NCBI GenBank assembly: GCA_009781955.1
Contig: WQUT01000003.1
Span: forward strand, 1-34,631
DNA: 34,631 bases
Direction of reading: 5' to 3'
Origin: Pseudomonadota bacterium
GTDB lineage: Bacteria > Pseudomonadota > Alphaproteobacteria > Rs-D84
Shown here: positions 23,763-33,558 of the stretch, one piece after another
Numbering within the stretch: position 1 is the first letter of the stretch
Layout: the number at the start of each line of letters is the position of its first letter
Position numbers and translations under genes: made by a program
The notes under the pieces: generated by a model
What the model was told of the DNA's origin: nothing
Database searches by the model: none
What the model saw: only the letters and a program-made list of their open reading frames with translations

Positions 23763-24932
23763 ATGAAAAAATCATTTTTGCTATTTGCCGCATGCTATCT
23801 GCTGCTCGCCCCCTTGGCGCAGGCCGCGACCGCGCCGGCCGGCCGCGGAAATGCCGGACTGGCCCAGGCGTATCAGATGAACCAGCGGAACACTTATTAC
23901 ATGGTGACCCAGCCGGACGTTGACACCGCCTGTCGGAGCAAGATATTCCAATGCCTGTCGGAATACTGCGGCGATGTGACGGTCGTTCCCGGACAGCGCG
24001 GCGAAAGATGCCCCGCCGCGTCAGAGAGCGAGCTGTATAACTGGGTCCTGCTCTGCCTGCAGAAAGATTCTTCAATCCTATTGCCGCAATACGGCGTCAC
24101 GACGGGCGGGGTCATGGGCATGAATACCGCGGCGCGCCTGTGTCCTTCGTATGTTCAACAGGAAATAATGACATATCTGTCCATGGCGAATATGGCGGAA
24201 AAGCTGACCTATCAGCGGTCCGATTTATGCATGCAAAGGCGCAGAGAGCTGGAAGCCGCGATGTCATGCCACGAAATCGCGCTGTCGTTCGGCAACGCGA
24301 CCAGCAACATGCTGACCACCCAATTGACCGATTTCTGCGGCGCGGGCGTGCCGGGCGGATCGGCGGAAATGGTCCAACGTTACGCATCCGCGGGCAATGT
24401 CGGCGCGAATATCTGGGGCTGGGCGGAAAAGATGGTGAACCTGGACCTGTCGCAAAAGGGAAAAGATTGGCAGAGCGCGGTTGACGCGGTTCTGGCCGGA
24501 TACATGAACCGGATGAACCTGGCCTGCGGCGACAATATGAAGATGAACACCGTCGCGCACCCGACGGATAAGAGCCCGACAACATTGCAAACCGCGGCCG
24601 CGCTGGCCGTCGGAATGGCGTTCCCCGGCGATTTTGAAGATAATTTCGGCCCGGACATCAAATTGTGGATGGAGGTTAAAAGCGCGACCGCCATCAATGA
24701 CTTCGCCTCGGCCAAGCAAGTGATCCAGGCCGGCCTGACCAATTCCCCGCTGACCCAGAATCCGTTCCTGACGTCCGCCCAAATGGGCACGATGCAAGAG
24801 TCGTATAGACTGGGCGTCAAGGTCTTTATCCTGCGCGATTCCGCGCGTTGCTGGATAGTCCCGGTTCAGACATTGACCACCAAAGAGCAATCCGTCCTCT
24901 CGCAAACCTTTGCGTCATGCGTCGCGAATTAA
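23763..24932 (+). CDS. exported cysteine-containing protein of unknown function
   Basis: 389 residues. The signal peptide MKKSFLLFAACYLLLAPLAQA is cleaved near residue 21. About eleven cysteines in the mature part are spread in CRSKIFQC, EYC, ERC, LLC, RLC, DLC, SC, DFC, AC, RC and SC contexts, consistent with several disulfides in the periplasm. A long Gln/Asn-rich N-terminus (AYQMNQRNTYYMVTQPDVD) precedes a mainly helical body. No membrane segment or enzyme motif is recognised. GAGGG precedes the ATG at 23763. It is divergent from the small cysteine-rich protein, and the two could belong to one envelope system, which is inference. Confidence 0.75.
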   Translation: MKKSFLLFAACYLLLAPLAQAATAPAGRGNAGLAQAYQMNQRNTYYMVTQPDVDTACRSKIFQCLSEYCGDVTVVPGQRGERCPAASESELYNWVLLCLQKDSSILLPQYGVTTGGVMGMNTAARLCPSYVQQEIMTYLSMANMAEKLTYQRSDLCMQRRRELEAAMSCHEIALSFGNATSNMLTTQLTDFCGAGVPGGSAEMVQRYASAGNVGANIWGWAEKMVNLDLSQKGKDWQSAVDAVLAGYMNRMNLACGDNMKMNTVAHPTDKSPTTLQTAAALAVGMAFPGDFEDNFGPDIKLWMEVKSATAINDFASAKQVIQAGLTNSPLTQNPFLTSAQMGTMQESYRLGVKVFILRDSARCWIVPVQTLTTKEQSVLSQTFASCVAN

Positions 24933-24957
24933 AATAGTCAAAGTTTCATTAAATGTC

Positions 24958-25013
24958 ATCCCGTGGGGCGTCCGAAATACGCACGTAGTGCGTATAAGGC
25001 GCAACCACGGGAT
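24958..25013. repeat. REP-like palindrome between genes
   Basis: ATCCCGTGG and CCACGGGAT form the outer stem; TACGCAC and GTGCGTA form an inner one. Only one copy is in the window. It may help end both convergent transcripts. Confidence 0.6.
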
Positions 25014-25030
25014 CTCATCGTATTATGATT

Positions 25031-27524
<2,494 letters not shown>

Positions 27525-27561
27525 TTAATAATGGCATACTTTTTTATAAAAAACAAGCATT

Positions 27562-27627
27562 GTAGTGGCGGATAACAACCACCCGGCAAAATCGCAGATT
27601 TTGTCGGGGCCCGGCATCCGCCCCTGC
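27562..27627. repeat. family B hairpin element, copy 3
   Basis: GTAGTGGCGGAT...ATCCGCCCCTGC ends with an inner palindrome CAAAATCGCAGATTTTG and CGGGGCCCGG, as in the other copies. Its inner orientation is reversed. It lies upstream of obgE and tRNA-Cys, between their divergent starts. Confidence 0.85.
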
Positions 27628-27637
27628 AAAAATAATC

Positions 27638-27664
27638 TTGACGCGCGAACGGGCATAGTATAAC
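27638..27664 (+). promoter_or_regulatory. tRNA-Cys promoter
   Basis: TTGACG (27638-27643), 15-base spacer, TATAAC (27659-27664), 12 bases before the mature tRNA. Confidence 0.6.
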
Positions 27665-27676
27665 CTGTTTCGCACA

Positions 27677-27750
27677 GGCCTGGTGGCAGAGTGGTTATGC
27701 AGAGGACTGCAAATCCTTGTATGCCGGTTCAATTCCGACCCAGGCCTCCA
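27677..27750 (+). tRNA. tRNA-Cys(GCA)
   Basis: 74 bases with encoded CCA. The acceptor is GGCCTGG/CCAGGCC with discriminator U73, the identity base for cysteine. The anticodon GCA lies in GGACTGCAAATCC. The T-arm has GGTTCAATTCC. Confidence 0.97.
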
Positions 27751-27779
27751 TCCGCCTTCGCTTACGCTACGGCGTGACA
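27750..27779. repeat. short motif copy abutting tRNA-Cys
   Basis: ATCCGCCTTCGCTTACGCTACGGCG begins at the last base of the tRNA CCA end; the longest shared parts are TCCGCCTTCGCT and GCTACGGCG. Related copies are at 451-476, 11836-11862, 22303-22318 and 31850-31878 (inverted). Confidence 0.7.
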
Positions 27780-27788
27780 GAGAAATAA

Positions 27789-27816
27789 AAACCGCCGTTT
27801 GGCGGTTTGTTTTTTT
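27789..27816. terminator. bidirectional intrinsic terminator
   Basis: AAACCGCC-GTTT-GGCGGTTT followed by GTTTTTTT on the plus strand; it ends tRNA-Cys and, on the minus strand, the collagen-like gene. Confidence 0.85.
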
Positions 27817-27826
27817 ATCAATGCTT

Positions 27827-30472
27827 TTACGGCAACGGCGGGGTCGCGACGTTATACACCCCGGCCGTCATATCATAAGTTCCCGCGGCCGTCAGCACCA
27901 ATGTGTCGCTGGTCACGCCCGTCGGAATCAGTTTGCCCGACGAATTCGTCGCGACCAGATTGTTCGCCGTAGTGCCCAGCGCCGCGCCGTTTGACGGCAC
28001 ATTGCCGGCCGCGGTTCCGACGGTTGGTATTGTCGGCTTGTTCTGTATGTATGACGGATCGGTATCCAGGGTTTGGGCCCAATCCGCCTGCGCGCCGGGG
28101 GCCACGTTCACGTATGCCACGCCCGCGCTGTCCAGTTTCACGCGAATATTCTGGCCCGTCGTCGTATCCGCCGCCAATGTCGCCGCCGCCGCATCCGCCG
28201 GCTGGGCCAGCTTTATTCCGCCCAAAGCCACGTTTGTCGCCGGCGTCAATTCCGCGCCCGCCCATGGAACGTTCACAACCATTTGGCCGGCCGCGTTAAG
28301 CTGCACCGGATATGTCTGGCCCGCGACCGCGGTCGGCATAGCCACGGCCGCGACGGCTTGCACGGTATCGCTGCCTAATTTTACGGTGCCGAGCTTCGCA
28401 GATGTCGCGGCATTCGCAATATTGCTGAACTGATTAGTAATCAAGGTGTTTACCTGCGCCGTGGTGGAATACGAATTCAGCGCGGATGTAATCGCGTCCG
28501 TAATCAAAGTGTTCGTTTCCGACGTTGTGGAATACGAAGCAAGGGCGCCCGCAATCAGGTTTGTCACATCCGTATTGGAGAGAATCGTCGGCTTGTTCTT
28601 GATATAGTCGGGCGCGGTATCCAGCGACTGTTCCCAATCGCTTTGTATTTGGGCCGCGGTGCTGGTCCATGGAACGTTCACAACCATTTGGCCGGCTGCG
28701 TTGGTTTGAACCGCATATGTCCGCGCCGCCGTCGCGCTGGGCGTTTCGGCCGCAACCGTTTGCGCCGTCGCGGACCCAAGCTTTACAGTGCCAAGTTTGA
28801 CATCCGTGGCGGCATTTGCGATATCGCTGAACTGGTTCGTAATCAAGGTGTTTACCTGCGCCGTCGTTGAATATGAGTTCAGCGCGGATGTAATCGCGTT
28901 CGTAATCAGGATGTTTGTTTCAGATGTCGTGGAATATGAAGTCAACGCATCAGCAACCAAAGTGTTCGCTTCGGTATTCGTAATGAAATCCCCGGCCGCA
29001 AGCGCGCTGGCAATAAGATTGGCCACGTCCGCACTGGTCAGAATCGTCGGCTTGTTCTTGATATAGTCGGACGCGGTATCCAGCGCCTGGTCCCAGTCGC
29101 TTTGAATTTGGGCCGCGGTGCTGGTCCACGGAACGTTCACAACCATTTGCCCCGCCGCATTTTTTTGCACCGCATAGGTGCGGCCCGTCGTCGCGGTCAC
29201 GGCGTTCGCCGCATCGGTCTGCGCCGTCGCGGATCCCAGTTTCACGACGCCGTATTTCACGTCCGTCGCGGCATTGGCGACATCGGCGAAAGAATTTGCA
29301 ATCAGGTTATTCACCTCTGCGGTCGTGGAGTAATCCGTAAGCGCGCTGGCAATCAGATTAGTGACATCCGAAGTTGTCGTATAATTCTTGGTCGCAAGCA
29401 CGCCCGCGATCGCATCATTTATAATTGTGGTTGTTTCCGCGGTGGTGGAATACGGGGCCAGCGCGGATGCAATCAGGCTGGTTATATCCGATGTCGTCGG
29501 TATGGCCGGCTTGTTCTTGATATACGACGGGTCGGCCGCGGATATCTGGTCCCAGTCGCTTTGCGATGCGAGAAGCTTGTCATTAATCAAGCCGGTCACA
29601 TCCGTCAGCGCGTTTGTTATCGCGGTCGTGATCATGGAATTGGTTTCGGTGGTCGTGGAATAGGCCGCCAAGTCCGCCGCCGAGCCGTCTTTGCCGGCGG
29701 GGCCGGTCGGACCCGCGGGGCCTTGGATTCCCTGGGGACCGGGCGCGCCCTGGACCGTCAGCAGCCAATTGTTTATATTCCCCCACTTGCTGTCGCCGCC
29801 GGCCAATTCATACGTGGACAAACCATCGCGGCCAGGCAGACCGGGCAAACCCGGATCGCCCTTGTCCCCTTTGGGACCCGTTTCGCCCGCGGGACCGGTC
29901 AGGCCGATCGGACCCGGCGCGCCGGGGTCGCCCTTTTCGCCCTGCGGCCCAATTGGTCCCATCGGTCCGGGATCACCCTTTGCGGCCGCCGCGCCGGCAG
30001 GCCCCATGGGACCGACAGGTCCGACGGGTCCCGCGGGCCCGACCGGACCCTGGGGGCCCGCGGGACCGGCCGGGCCGGCGATTCCGCTTTGCAAGGTCAG
30101 CAAAGTGTCAACCTGAGTTTTGGTGTATACGTTGCCGGAATCGGCCTTGGCCGCATCCAACGCGTCTATCCGCGCGCCAAGCCGCGAATCGGCGCCGTCC
30201 ATTTGCGCGACCGTCGCGTATTTGGACAAATCCACATTTTGCGATGTTCCGCCGCCGCTGGATCCATAGAGGTTCCCGCCAATCGCGCCCGCGCCGGTCA
30301 ATAGCTTTGCCGCCGAAAGGCGCGCGGTTTCAGATGCGGCCGCGCCCGATGGCGCGCCGGACAGCGTCGCGCCGGTCGTCCCCGTCGGCGAAGCCACGCG
30401 AACCGTTGACGCCGCGTTTGCCGCGCTTATCACGGCCAATATGGCGATAAAGCTGGTAAATATTTTTCTCAT
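27827..30472 (-). CDS. collagen-like, tail-fibre-like repetitive surface protein
   Basis: 881 residues from ATG 30472 (AAGGGGGG upstream). The signal peptide is cleaved near ANA-A (about 20). A variable linker leads to a collagen-type run of about 29 Gly-X-Y triplets (residues 133-219; [18 protein letters not shown]) with one break (AAK), then a further seven triplets near 245-265. The C-terminal two-thirds repeats modules of the form SDW-x-Q...YIKNKPTI and YSTT-[AS]-E-x-N-x-LI plus KLGSATAQ, as in phage tail fibres and trimeric adhesins. No LPXTG, autotransporter barrel or lipobox is seen, so attachment is unknown. It probably forms a secreted trimeric fibre. It lies just after an outer-membrane protein gene, separated by a family B element. 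Confidence 0.85.
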   Translation of the reverse strand: MRKIFTSFIAILAVISAANAASTVRVASPTGTTGATLSGAPSGAAASETARLSAAKLLTGAGAIGGNLYGSSGGGTSQNVDLSKYATVAQMDGADSRLGARIDALDAAKADSGNVYTKTQVDTLLTLQSGIAGPAGPAGPQGPVGPAGPVGPVGPMGPAGAAAAKGDPGPMGPIGPQGEKGDPGAPGPIGLTGPAGETGPKGDKGDPGLPGLPGRDGLSTYELAGGDSKWGNINNWLLTVQGAPGPQGIQGPAGPTGPAGKDGSAADLAAYSTTTETNSMITTAITNALTDVTGLINDKLLASQSDWDQISAADPSYIKNKPAIPTTSDITSLIASALAPYSTTAETTTIINDAIAGVLATKNYTTTSDVTNLIASALTDYSTTAEVNNLIANSFADVANAATDVKYGVVKLGSATAQTDAANAVTATTGRTYAVQKNAAGQMVVNVPWTSTAAQIQSDWDQALDTASDYIKNKPTILTSADVANLIASALAAGDFITNTEANTLVADALTSYSTTSETNILITNAITSALNSYSTTAQVNTLITNQFSDIANAATDVKLGTVKLGSATAQTVAAETPSATAARTYAVQTNAAGQMVVNVPWTSTAAQIQSDWEQSLDTAPDYIKNKPTILSNTDVTNLIAGALASYSTTSETNTLITDAITSALNSYSTTAQVNTLITNQFSNIANAATSAKLGTVKLGSDTVQAVAAVAMPTAVAGQTYPVQLNAAGQMVVNVPWAGAELTPATNVALGGIKLAQPADAAAATLAADTTTGQNIRVKLDSAGVAYVNVAPGAQADWAQTLDTDPSYIQNKPTIPTVGTAAGNVPSNGAALGTTANNLVATNSSGKLIPTGVTSDTLVLTAAGTYDMTAGVYNVATPPLP

Positions 30473-30504
30473 CCCCGTTCCCCCCTTGCAATATTTGTCG
30501 TTTT

Positions 30505-30571
30505 GCTGGGGCAAACAATCACCTGGTCCCGACGAAATCGCAGATTTCGGCGGACGGTTCTTTGCCCCCGC
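30505..30571. repeat. family B hairpin element, copy 4
   Basis: GCTGGGGCAAA...TTTGCCCCCGC ends with inner CCCGACGAAATCGCAGATTTCGG. It lies in the short gap between the outer-membrane gene and the collagen-like gene and could affect their relative expression. Confidence 0.85.
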
Positions 30572-30574
30572 GCA

Positions 30575-31570
30575 TTAAAACTTATACCGCGCGCCCAGCA
30601 TCAGCGAATTGGTCAATATTCCGCTGATCTTGGCGACATACGTATCCCCGCCGATCACGCCGCGATTATGCGTCGCGCCGCCGTTATACATCAGCCTGTA
30701 TTGCGCGCCGACCGAAAACGAATCGGTCAGGGCGTATTCAAGGCCGATTATACCCTGGACCGCAAATGTCATCGTTGTCGCGCTGTCGTTGTTGTCAATC
30801 ACGAACAACGGGCCGGAAATGCGGCTGTTGATCATCGCGCCGCCCGCGCCCGCGCCGATATACGCGGATACCGATGTCCATTGCGCCATTGTATAAAGCG
30901 CGTTTAACATCAAATATTGCGCGGACATAGTAAAGTCCACAAGGCTGTCGGTATCATTAAAACTGCCATTATATCCGTAATTCAATTCCGCGCGCCAGTT
31001 GGGGGTGAACTGGTATCCCGCCGCCAGATCAAATCCCGGCATCATAACAAAAGAATACGAGTCGCTGAGAACATACGAAGGGTTAGAGGCAAGATGCTGC
31101 TTGTTAGAAAAATTGGCGAGGTTTAATGCGAAATGCGCGCCTATGTAAAAACGCCCCTGGTATTCGGGCGCCGCCTGGGGCGAATAAGGCCGCGCATTGG
31201 GATCGTAATACACCGGCTGGGGTTGCGGCTGGGCATACATCACGGGCTGGTCCTGGTATGCCATCGGCGCCGGCGCCAGAAACGGTTCTTGCGGTTCCTG
31301 GTATGCAACCTGGGGCGGCTGAACCTGCGGTTGCTGATAAACGTCCGGCTGGTAAACGACCGGCTGGTCATAGGCCGGGGCGCCGCCGGGCATAATCTGA
31401 ATTATCTGGGTGGTCGGCGGACAAGTCTTTGATCTGCATGGGGCGGCGGATCTGGTGACTATGTATTTCTGGGCGCCGTCATAAACGACCGTGGGCGCCG
31501 TGTCCGCCGCACGCGCCGCGCTTGCGGCGGTGACGGCAATGACTAGCGCAAGGAGTTTTTTTAGTTTCAT
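30575..31570 (-). CDS. outer-membrane barrel protein with Pro/Gln/Tyr-rich N-terminal linker
   Basis: 331 residues. Signal peptide to ARA-A (about 22). A CRSKTC pair and a low-complexity region (about 65-140, rich in Pro, Gln, Tyr and Val: QPVVYQPDVYQQPQVQPPQ) precede a beta-barrel of about 190 residues that starts near GRFYIGAHFALN and ends in the aromatic LGARYKF. The barrel part has the turn YIGAGAGGAMIN shared in form with the barrel at 15066. The linker may cross peptidoglycan. It precedes the collagen-like gene on the same strand, and the pair could be displayed together. Confidence 0.85.
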   Translation of the reverse strand: MKLKKLLALVIAVTAASAARAADTAPTVVYDGAQKYIVTRSAAPCRSKTCPPTTQIIQIMPGGAPAYDQPVVYQPDVYQQPQVQPPQVAYQEPQEPFLAPAPMAYQDQPVMYAQPQPQPVYYDPNARPYSPQAAPEYQGRFYIGAHFALNLANFSNKQHLASNPSYVLSDSYSFVMMPGFDLAAGYQFTPNWRAELNYGYNGSFNDTDSLVDFTMSAQYLMLNALYTMAQWTSVSAYIGAGAGGAMINSRISGPLFVIDNNDSATTMTFAVQGIIGLEYALTDSFSVGAQYRLMYNGGATHNRGVIGGDTYVAKISGILTNSLMLGARYKF

Positions 31571-31665
31571 AGTTGATTCTTTTTATGTTTTGCTGCATGT
31601 ATTTTATCATATTTCAAGGTTTTCTTAAAGCGAAAAGTTATAGTGACATTTTGACTATTTAAAAC

Positions 31666-31693
31666 TTGCATTTTTCCGGCTTTTACCTATAAT
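31666..31693 (+). promoter_or_regulatory. tmRNA promoter
   Basis: TTGCAT (31666-31671), 16-base spacer, TATAAT (31688-31693). A second TATAAT follows at 31694-31699. Matches the tRNA-Ser promoter in both boxes and spacing. Confidence 0.75.
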
Positions 31694-31729
31694 TATAATG
31701 TTCCGCACCCGCCTTTGCGCTTTGCGCGG

Positions 31730-32055
31730 CGGCGAGGTTCGGGAAAGATGATTCTGAATCCGTTGTGAAATAGTCGTTTTGGACCCGGGTGCGATTCCCG
31801 GCAGCTCCACCAATTTTCACCGAGCGTAAGCGAGGGCTGAAAATTGAGTGTCGCGCCGTAGCGCAAGCGAAGGCGGACTATTCAATTTATTCTTATGGGG
31901 CTGTGCAGTTTCGACAGGCGATGAAAGACAAACCGGGTGAATCCGACATGGCGTCGTAAAAAGCCGAATAAAAATGAAAGCGAACGAAAACGTTCACTAT
32001 GCAATGGCCGCCTAACGGCACCGGGTTAATTCGGCGATTGTCGTTTTTTCCCATT
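31730..32055 (+). ncRNA. ssrA: circularly permuted two-piece tmRNA
   Basis: Rescues stalled ribosomes and tags their products. The acceptor piece comes first and ends with the T-arm CCGGGTGCGATTCCCGG and CAGCTCCACCA at 31812. A spacer of 84 bases follows. The coding piece begins GGGGCTGTGCAGTTTCGACAGG at 31897 and pairs with the acceptor end. The tag frame starts at GCG 31980 and ends at TAA 32013-32015, encoding ANENVHYAMAA, with the protease-targeting end MAA. GCGTCGTAAAAAGCC before the tag matches the conserved pre-tag pseudoknot region. Removal of the spacer gives two RNAs held by pairing. The outer limits (5' about 31730, 3' about 32055) are estimates; a helix with CCGTGT/ACACGG at 32074-32101 may belong to the 3' end or to a terminator. 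Confidence 0.93.
31850..31878. repeat. short motif copy inside the tmRNA spacer
   Basis: GTCGCGCCGTAGCGCAAGCG and AAGGCGGAC, inverted relative to the copy at 27750. It lies in the segment that must be cut out of pre-tmRNA. The spacer also begins with an AATTTTCA/TGAAAATT stem. Confidence 0.7.
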
Positions 32056-32139
32056 TTGCTATTGCGGGGCTTTTCCGTGTGCCTGGCACCAGAAACACGG
32101 TTTTCCCCTCCTTAGGGGGAATTACTAAAAGGAATCATC

Positions 32140-32382
32140 ATGCTGTCTAAAATCAAAAAAATATTTTTTGTCGGGATGTTCGGCATCCTGTATATTTCTT
32201 TCGCCGCCCAATTGGTGTATGTGATTATGATGCTGCGCGATAACGCGGACAGCGCCTTTATCGCGCTGGGGCTGTTGTCCTTGGAATGGCTGGCGCTGAT
32301 CGGCGCGCGCTATCTGTCCAAGAAATCTTCGTCCGGCGGCCGCGAAGGATACTATAACGGCGGCAGTAACTATCGCAGATAA
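32140..32382 (+). CDS. small two-helix membrane protein
   Basis: 80 residues. Two hydrophobic segments (about 8-31 FFVGMFGILYISFAAQLVYV and 41-57 IALGLLSLEWLALIGA) and a glycine/serine/arginine-rich tail (SSSGGREGYYNGGSNYRR). AAGGA lies eight bases before the ATG. It directly follows ssrA and has no recognised family. Confidence 0.7.
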   Translation: MLSKIKKIFFVGMFGILYISFAAQLVYVIMMLRDNADSAFIALGLLSLEWLALIGARYLSKKSSSGGREGYYNGGSNYRR

Positions 32383-32411
32383 CACACCCGCTAACACATG
32401 AAGCGGATGAC

Positions 32412-32478
32412 ATAGGGGCAAATAATTACCGGGCCCCGACAAAATCGCAGATTTTGGTGGGTGGTTCTTTGCCCCTAC
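32412..32478. repeat. family B hairpin element, copy 5
   Basis: ATAGGGGCAAAT...TTTGCCCCTAC with inner GGGCCCCGACAAAATCGCAG. It ends 31 bases before the following ATG. Confidence 0.85.
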
Positions 32479-32509
32479 ATTATTTAGAAACGTTAAATAA
32501 GCCAAAATA

Positions 32510-33244
32510 ATGCAAAATACAGAAATCCATATTATTCCGACCGGCGAACTGGCGACCAATTCAATAGCGGTCGCGCGGGACGGCGCTTGCGCGCTGTTTG
32601 ATCCGGCCGGGGACCCGGACGCATGGGTTGCCTGGCTGGCCGCGCACAAACTGCGCCCGGCGGCGATTTACCTGACCCACGGGCATTTTGATCACATGAC
32701 GGCGGTGGCGGAATTGACCGCGCGGTTTAATATCCCCTGGTTTATGAATAACGCGGACCGACCGATTGTTAATATGAACAATTCTCTCGGCCGGTTGCCC
32801 CTATACGACAAGAACAGTGTTTTTGCCGGCTTTCCGGGGTTTGTCACGCCGCATGTGCCGATACCCGCGGGCGATAATTCCGCCCTGCCCGTTTCCGCCC
32901 CAGGGTCCCCGCGCGACTTGTCGCGTGGGGCGGACAAAGCGGAAATGACAGACATTGAGATTTTGCCCGGGATCATCGCGCAAGTAATACCAACGCCGGG
33001 ACATACGCCGGGCGGGGTATGCTTTTACTTGCCGGCTGAAAAATTGTTGATCTCTGGCGATACTCTGTTTGCGGATGGCGTGGGCCGGGCAGACATGCCG
33101 CTGGGGAATTATAGGCACCTTATGGAATCGGTCGCGCGTATCCGCGCAATGAATCTGCCGGATGATACGCGTATCATCCCGGGGCATGATCGTGAAAGCA
33201 CGATAGGCGCGGTTAAAACCGAAAATAGGTTTTGGAATTTATGA
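32510..33244 (+). CDS. metallo-beta-lactamase-fold hydrolase, glyoxalase II-like
   Basis: 244 residues. All metal-binding motifs are intact: THGHFDH (about 56-62), GHTPGG (about 163-168), SGDTLF with the bridging Asp, and the closing GHD. The short length and lack of a C-terminal glutathione domain fit the general glyoxalase II-like hydrolase group rather than GloB itself; the substrate is probably a thioester. Residues about 123-146 (NSALPVSAPGSPRDLSRGADKA) come from a palindromic insert translated in frame. The TGA stop is the first triplet of the family A3 flank (TGATTTAAG). No strong ribosome-binding site is seen before the ATG (AATAATG). Confidence 0.9.
   Translation: MQNTEIHIIPTGELATNSIAVARDGACALFDPAGDPDAWVAWLAAHKLRPAAIYLTHGHFDHMTAVAELTARFNIPWFMNNADRPIVNMNNSLGRLPLYDKNSVFAGFPGFVTPHVPIPAGDNSALPVSAPGSPRDLSRGADKAEMTDIEILPGIIAQVIPTPGHTPGGVCFYLPAEKLLISGDTLFADGVGRADMPLGNYRHLMESVARIRAMNLPDDTRIIPGHDRESTIGAVKTENRFWNL
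32880..32948. repeat. in-frame palindrome in the MBL hydrolase gene
   Basis: CCCCGCGCGA and TCGCGTGGGG form a 10-bp stem around CTTG, flanked by GTTTCCGCCCC and GGGGCGGACAAAGCGGAAAT. It lies at a surface loop position between two motifs of the fold. Confidence 0.65.
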
Positions 33245-33493
33245 TTTAAGATTTACAGATTTAAGATTTGCGACTACCCCGGAATTCTTAAATTCGCGCT
33301 TCGCTAACGCTCGTGCTCATTAACGAATTCCGGCCCTTCTAAGAAGGGTATCTTCGCGCTCATTTGATTAAAGCCAGTGAGCACTAGTTCCCCTTCTCAG
33401 AAGGGGAGGAAAGCTTGGCAGCTATGCTGCCTTAGCTTTCCGGGGTAGTCGCAAATCTCAAATCTTAAATCCGTAAATCTTAAATCTGAAATC
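33243..33493. repeat. family A nested palindromic element, copy A3 (inverted)
   Basis: The core at 33272-33450 (179 bp) is bounded by GACTACCCCGGAATTC and GCTTTCCGGGGTAGTC. Read on the minus strand it has the same order as A1: arm GGAAAGCT...AGCTTTCC, CCCCTTCTGAGAAGGGG, middle TGCTCACTGGCTTTAATC, ACCCTTCTTAGAAGGGC, arm GGAATTC...GAATTCC. Both sides carry GATTTAAGATTTACAG-type flanks. It fills the gap between the hydrolase and lon; no gene is seen apart from the lon promoter. Confidence 0.9.
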
Positions 33494-33508
33494 AGTAACT
33501 TTTCCCCC

Positions 33509-33536
33509 TTGCAAATTTCATAAAATATTCTATATT
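33509..33536 (+). promoter_or_regulatory. lon promoter
   Basis: TTGCAA (33509-33514), 16-base spacer, TATATT (33531-33536). The sequence CCTTGCAA...CTATATTG also partly resembles alphaproteobacterial heat-shock (sigma-32) promoters, without an exact match. Confidence 0.55.
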
Positions 33537-33558
33537 GAATGACATGAGGAAAATTCTT

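Noticed and set aside
28000-30300. Plus-strand frames opposite the collagen-like gene, including a Gly/Pro-rich one
   Set aside because: The complement of GGN-CCN repeats also reads Gly/Pro; no start signals or signal peptide support them.
30473-30514. Longer start of the collagen-like protein
   Set aside because: The extra residues come from a family B element, and the signal peptide begins at 30472.
32125-32649. Minus-strand frame covering the small membrane protein
   Set aside because: It spans a repeat and the starts of two well-supported plus-strand genes and has no family resemblance.
33508-33537. Heat-shock sigma-32 promoter for lon
   Set aside because: CTTG is present at a suitable distance, but the -10 part CTATATTG does not match the consensus well; kept only as a remark on the sigma-70 promoter.
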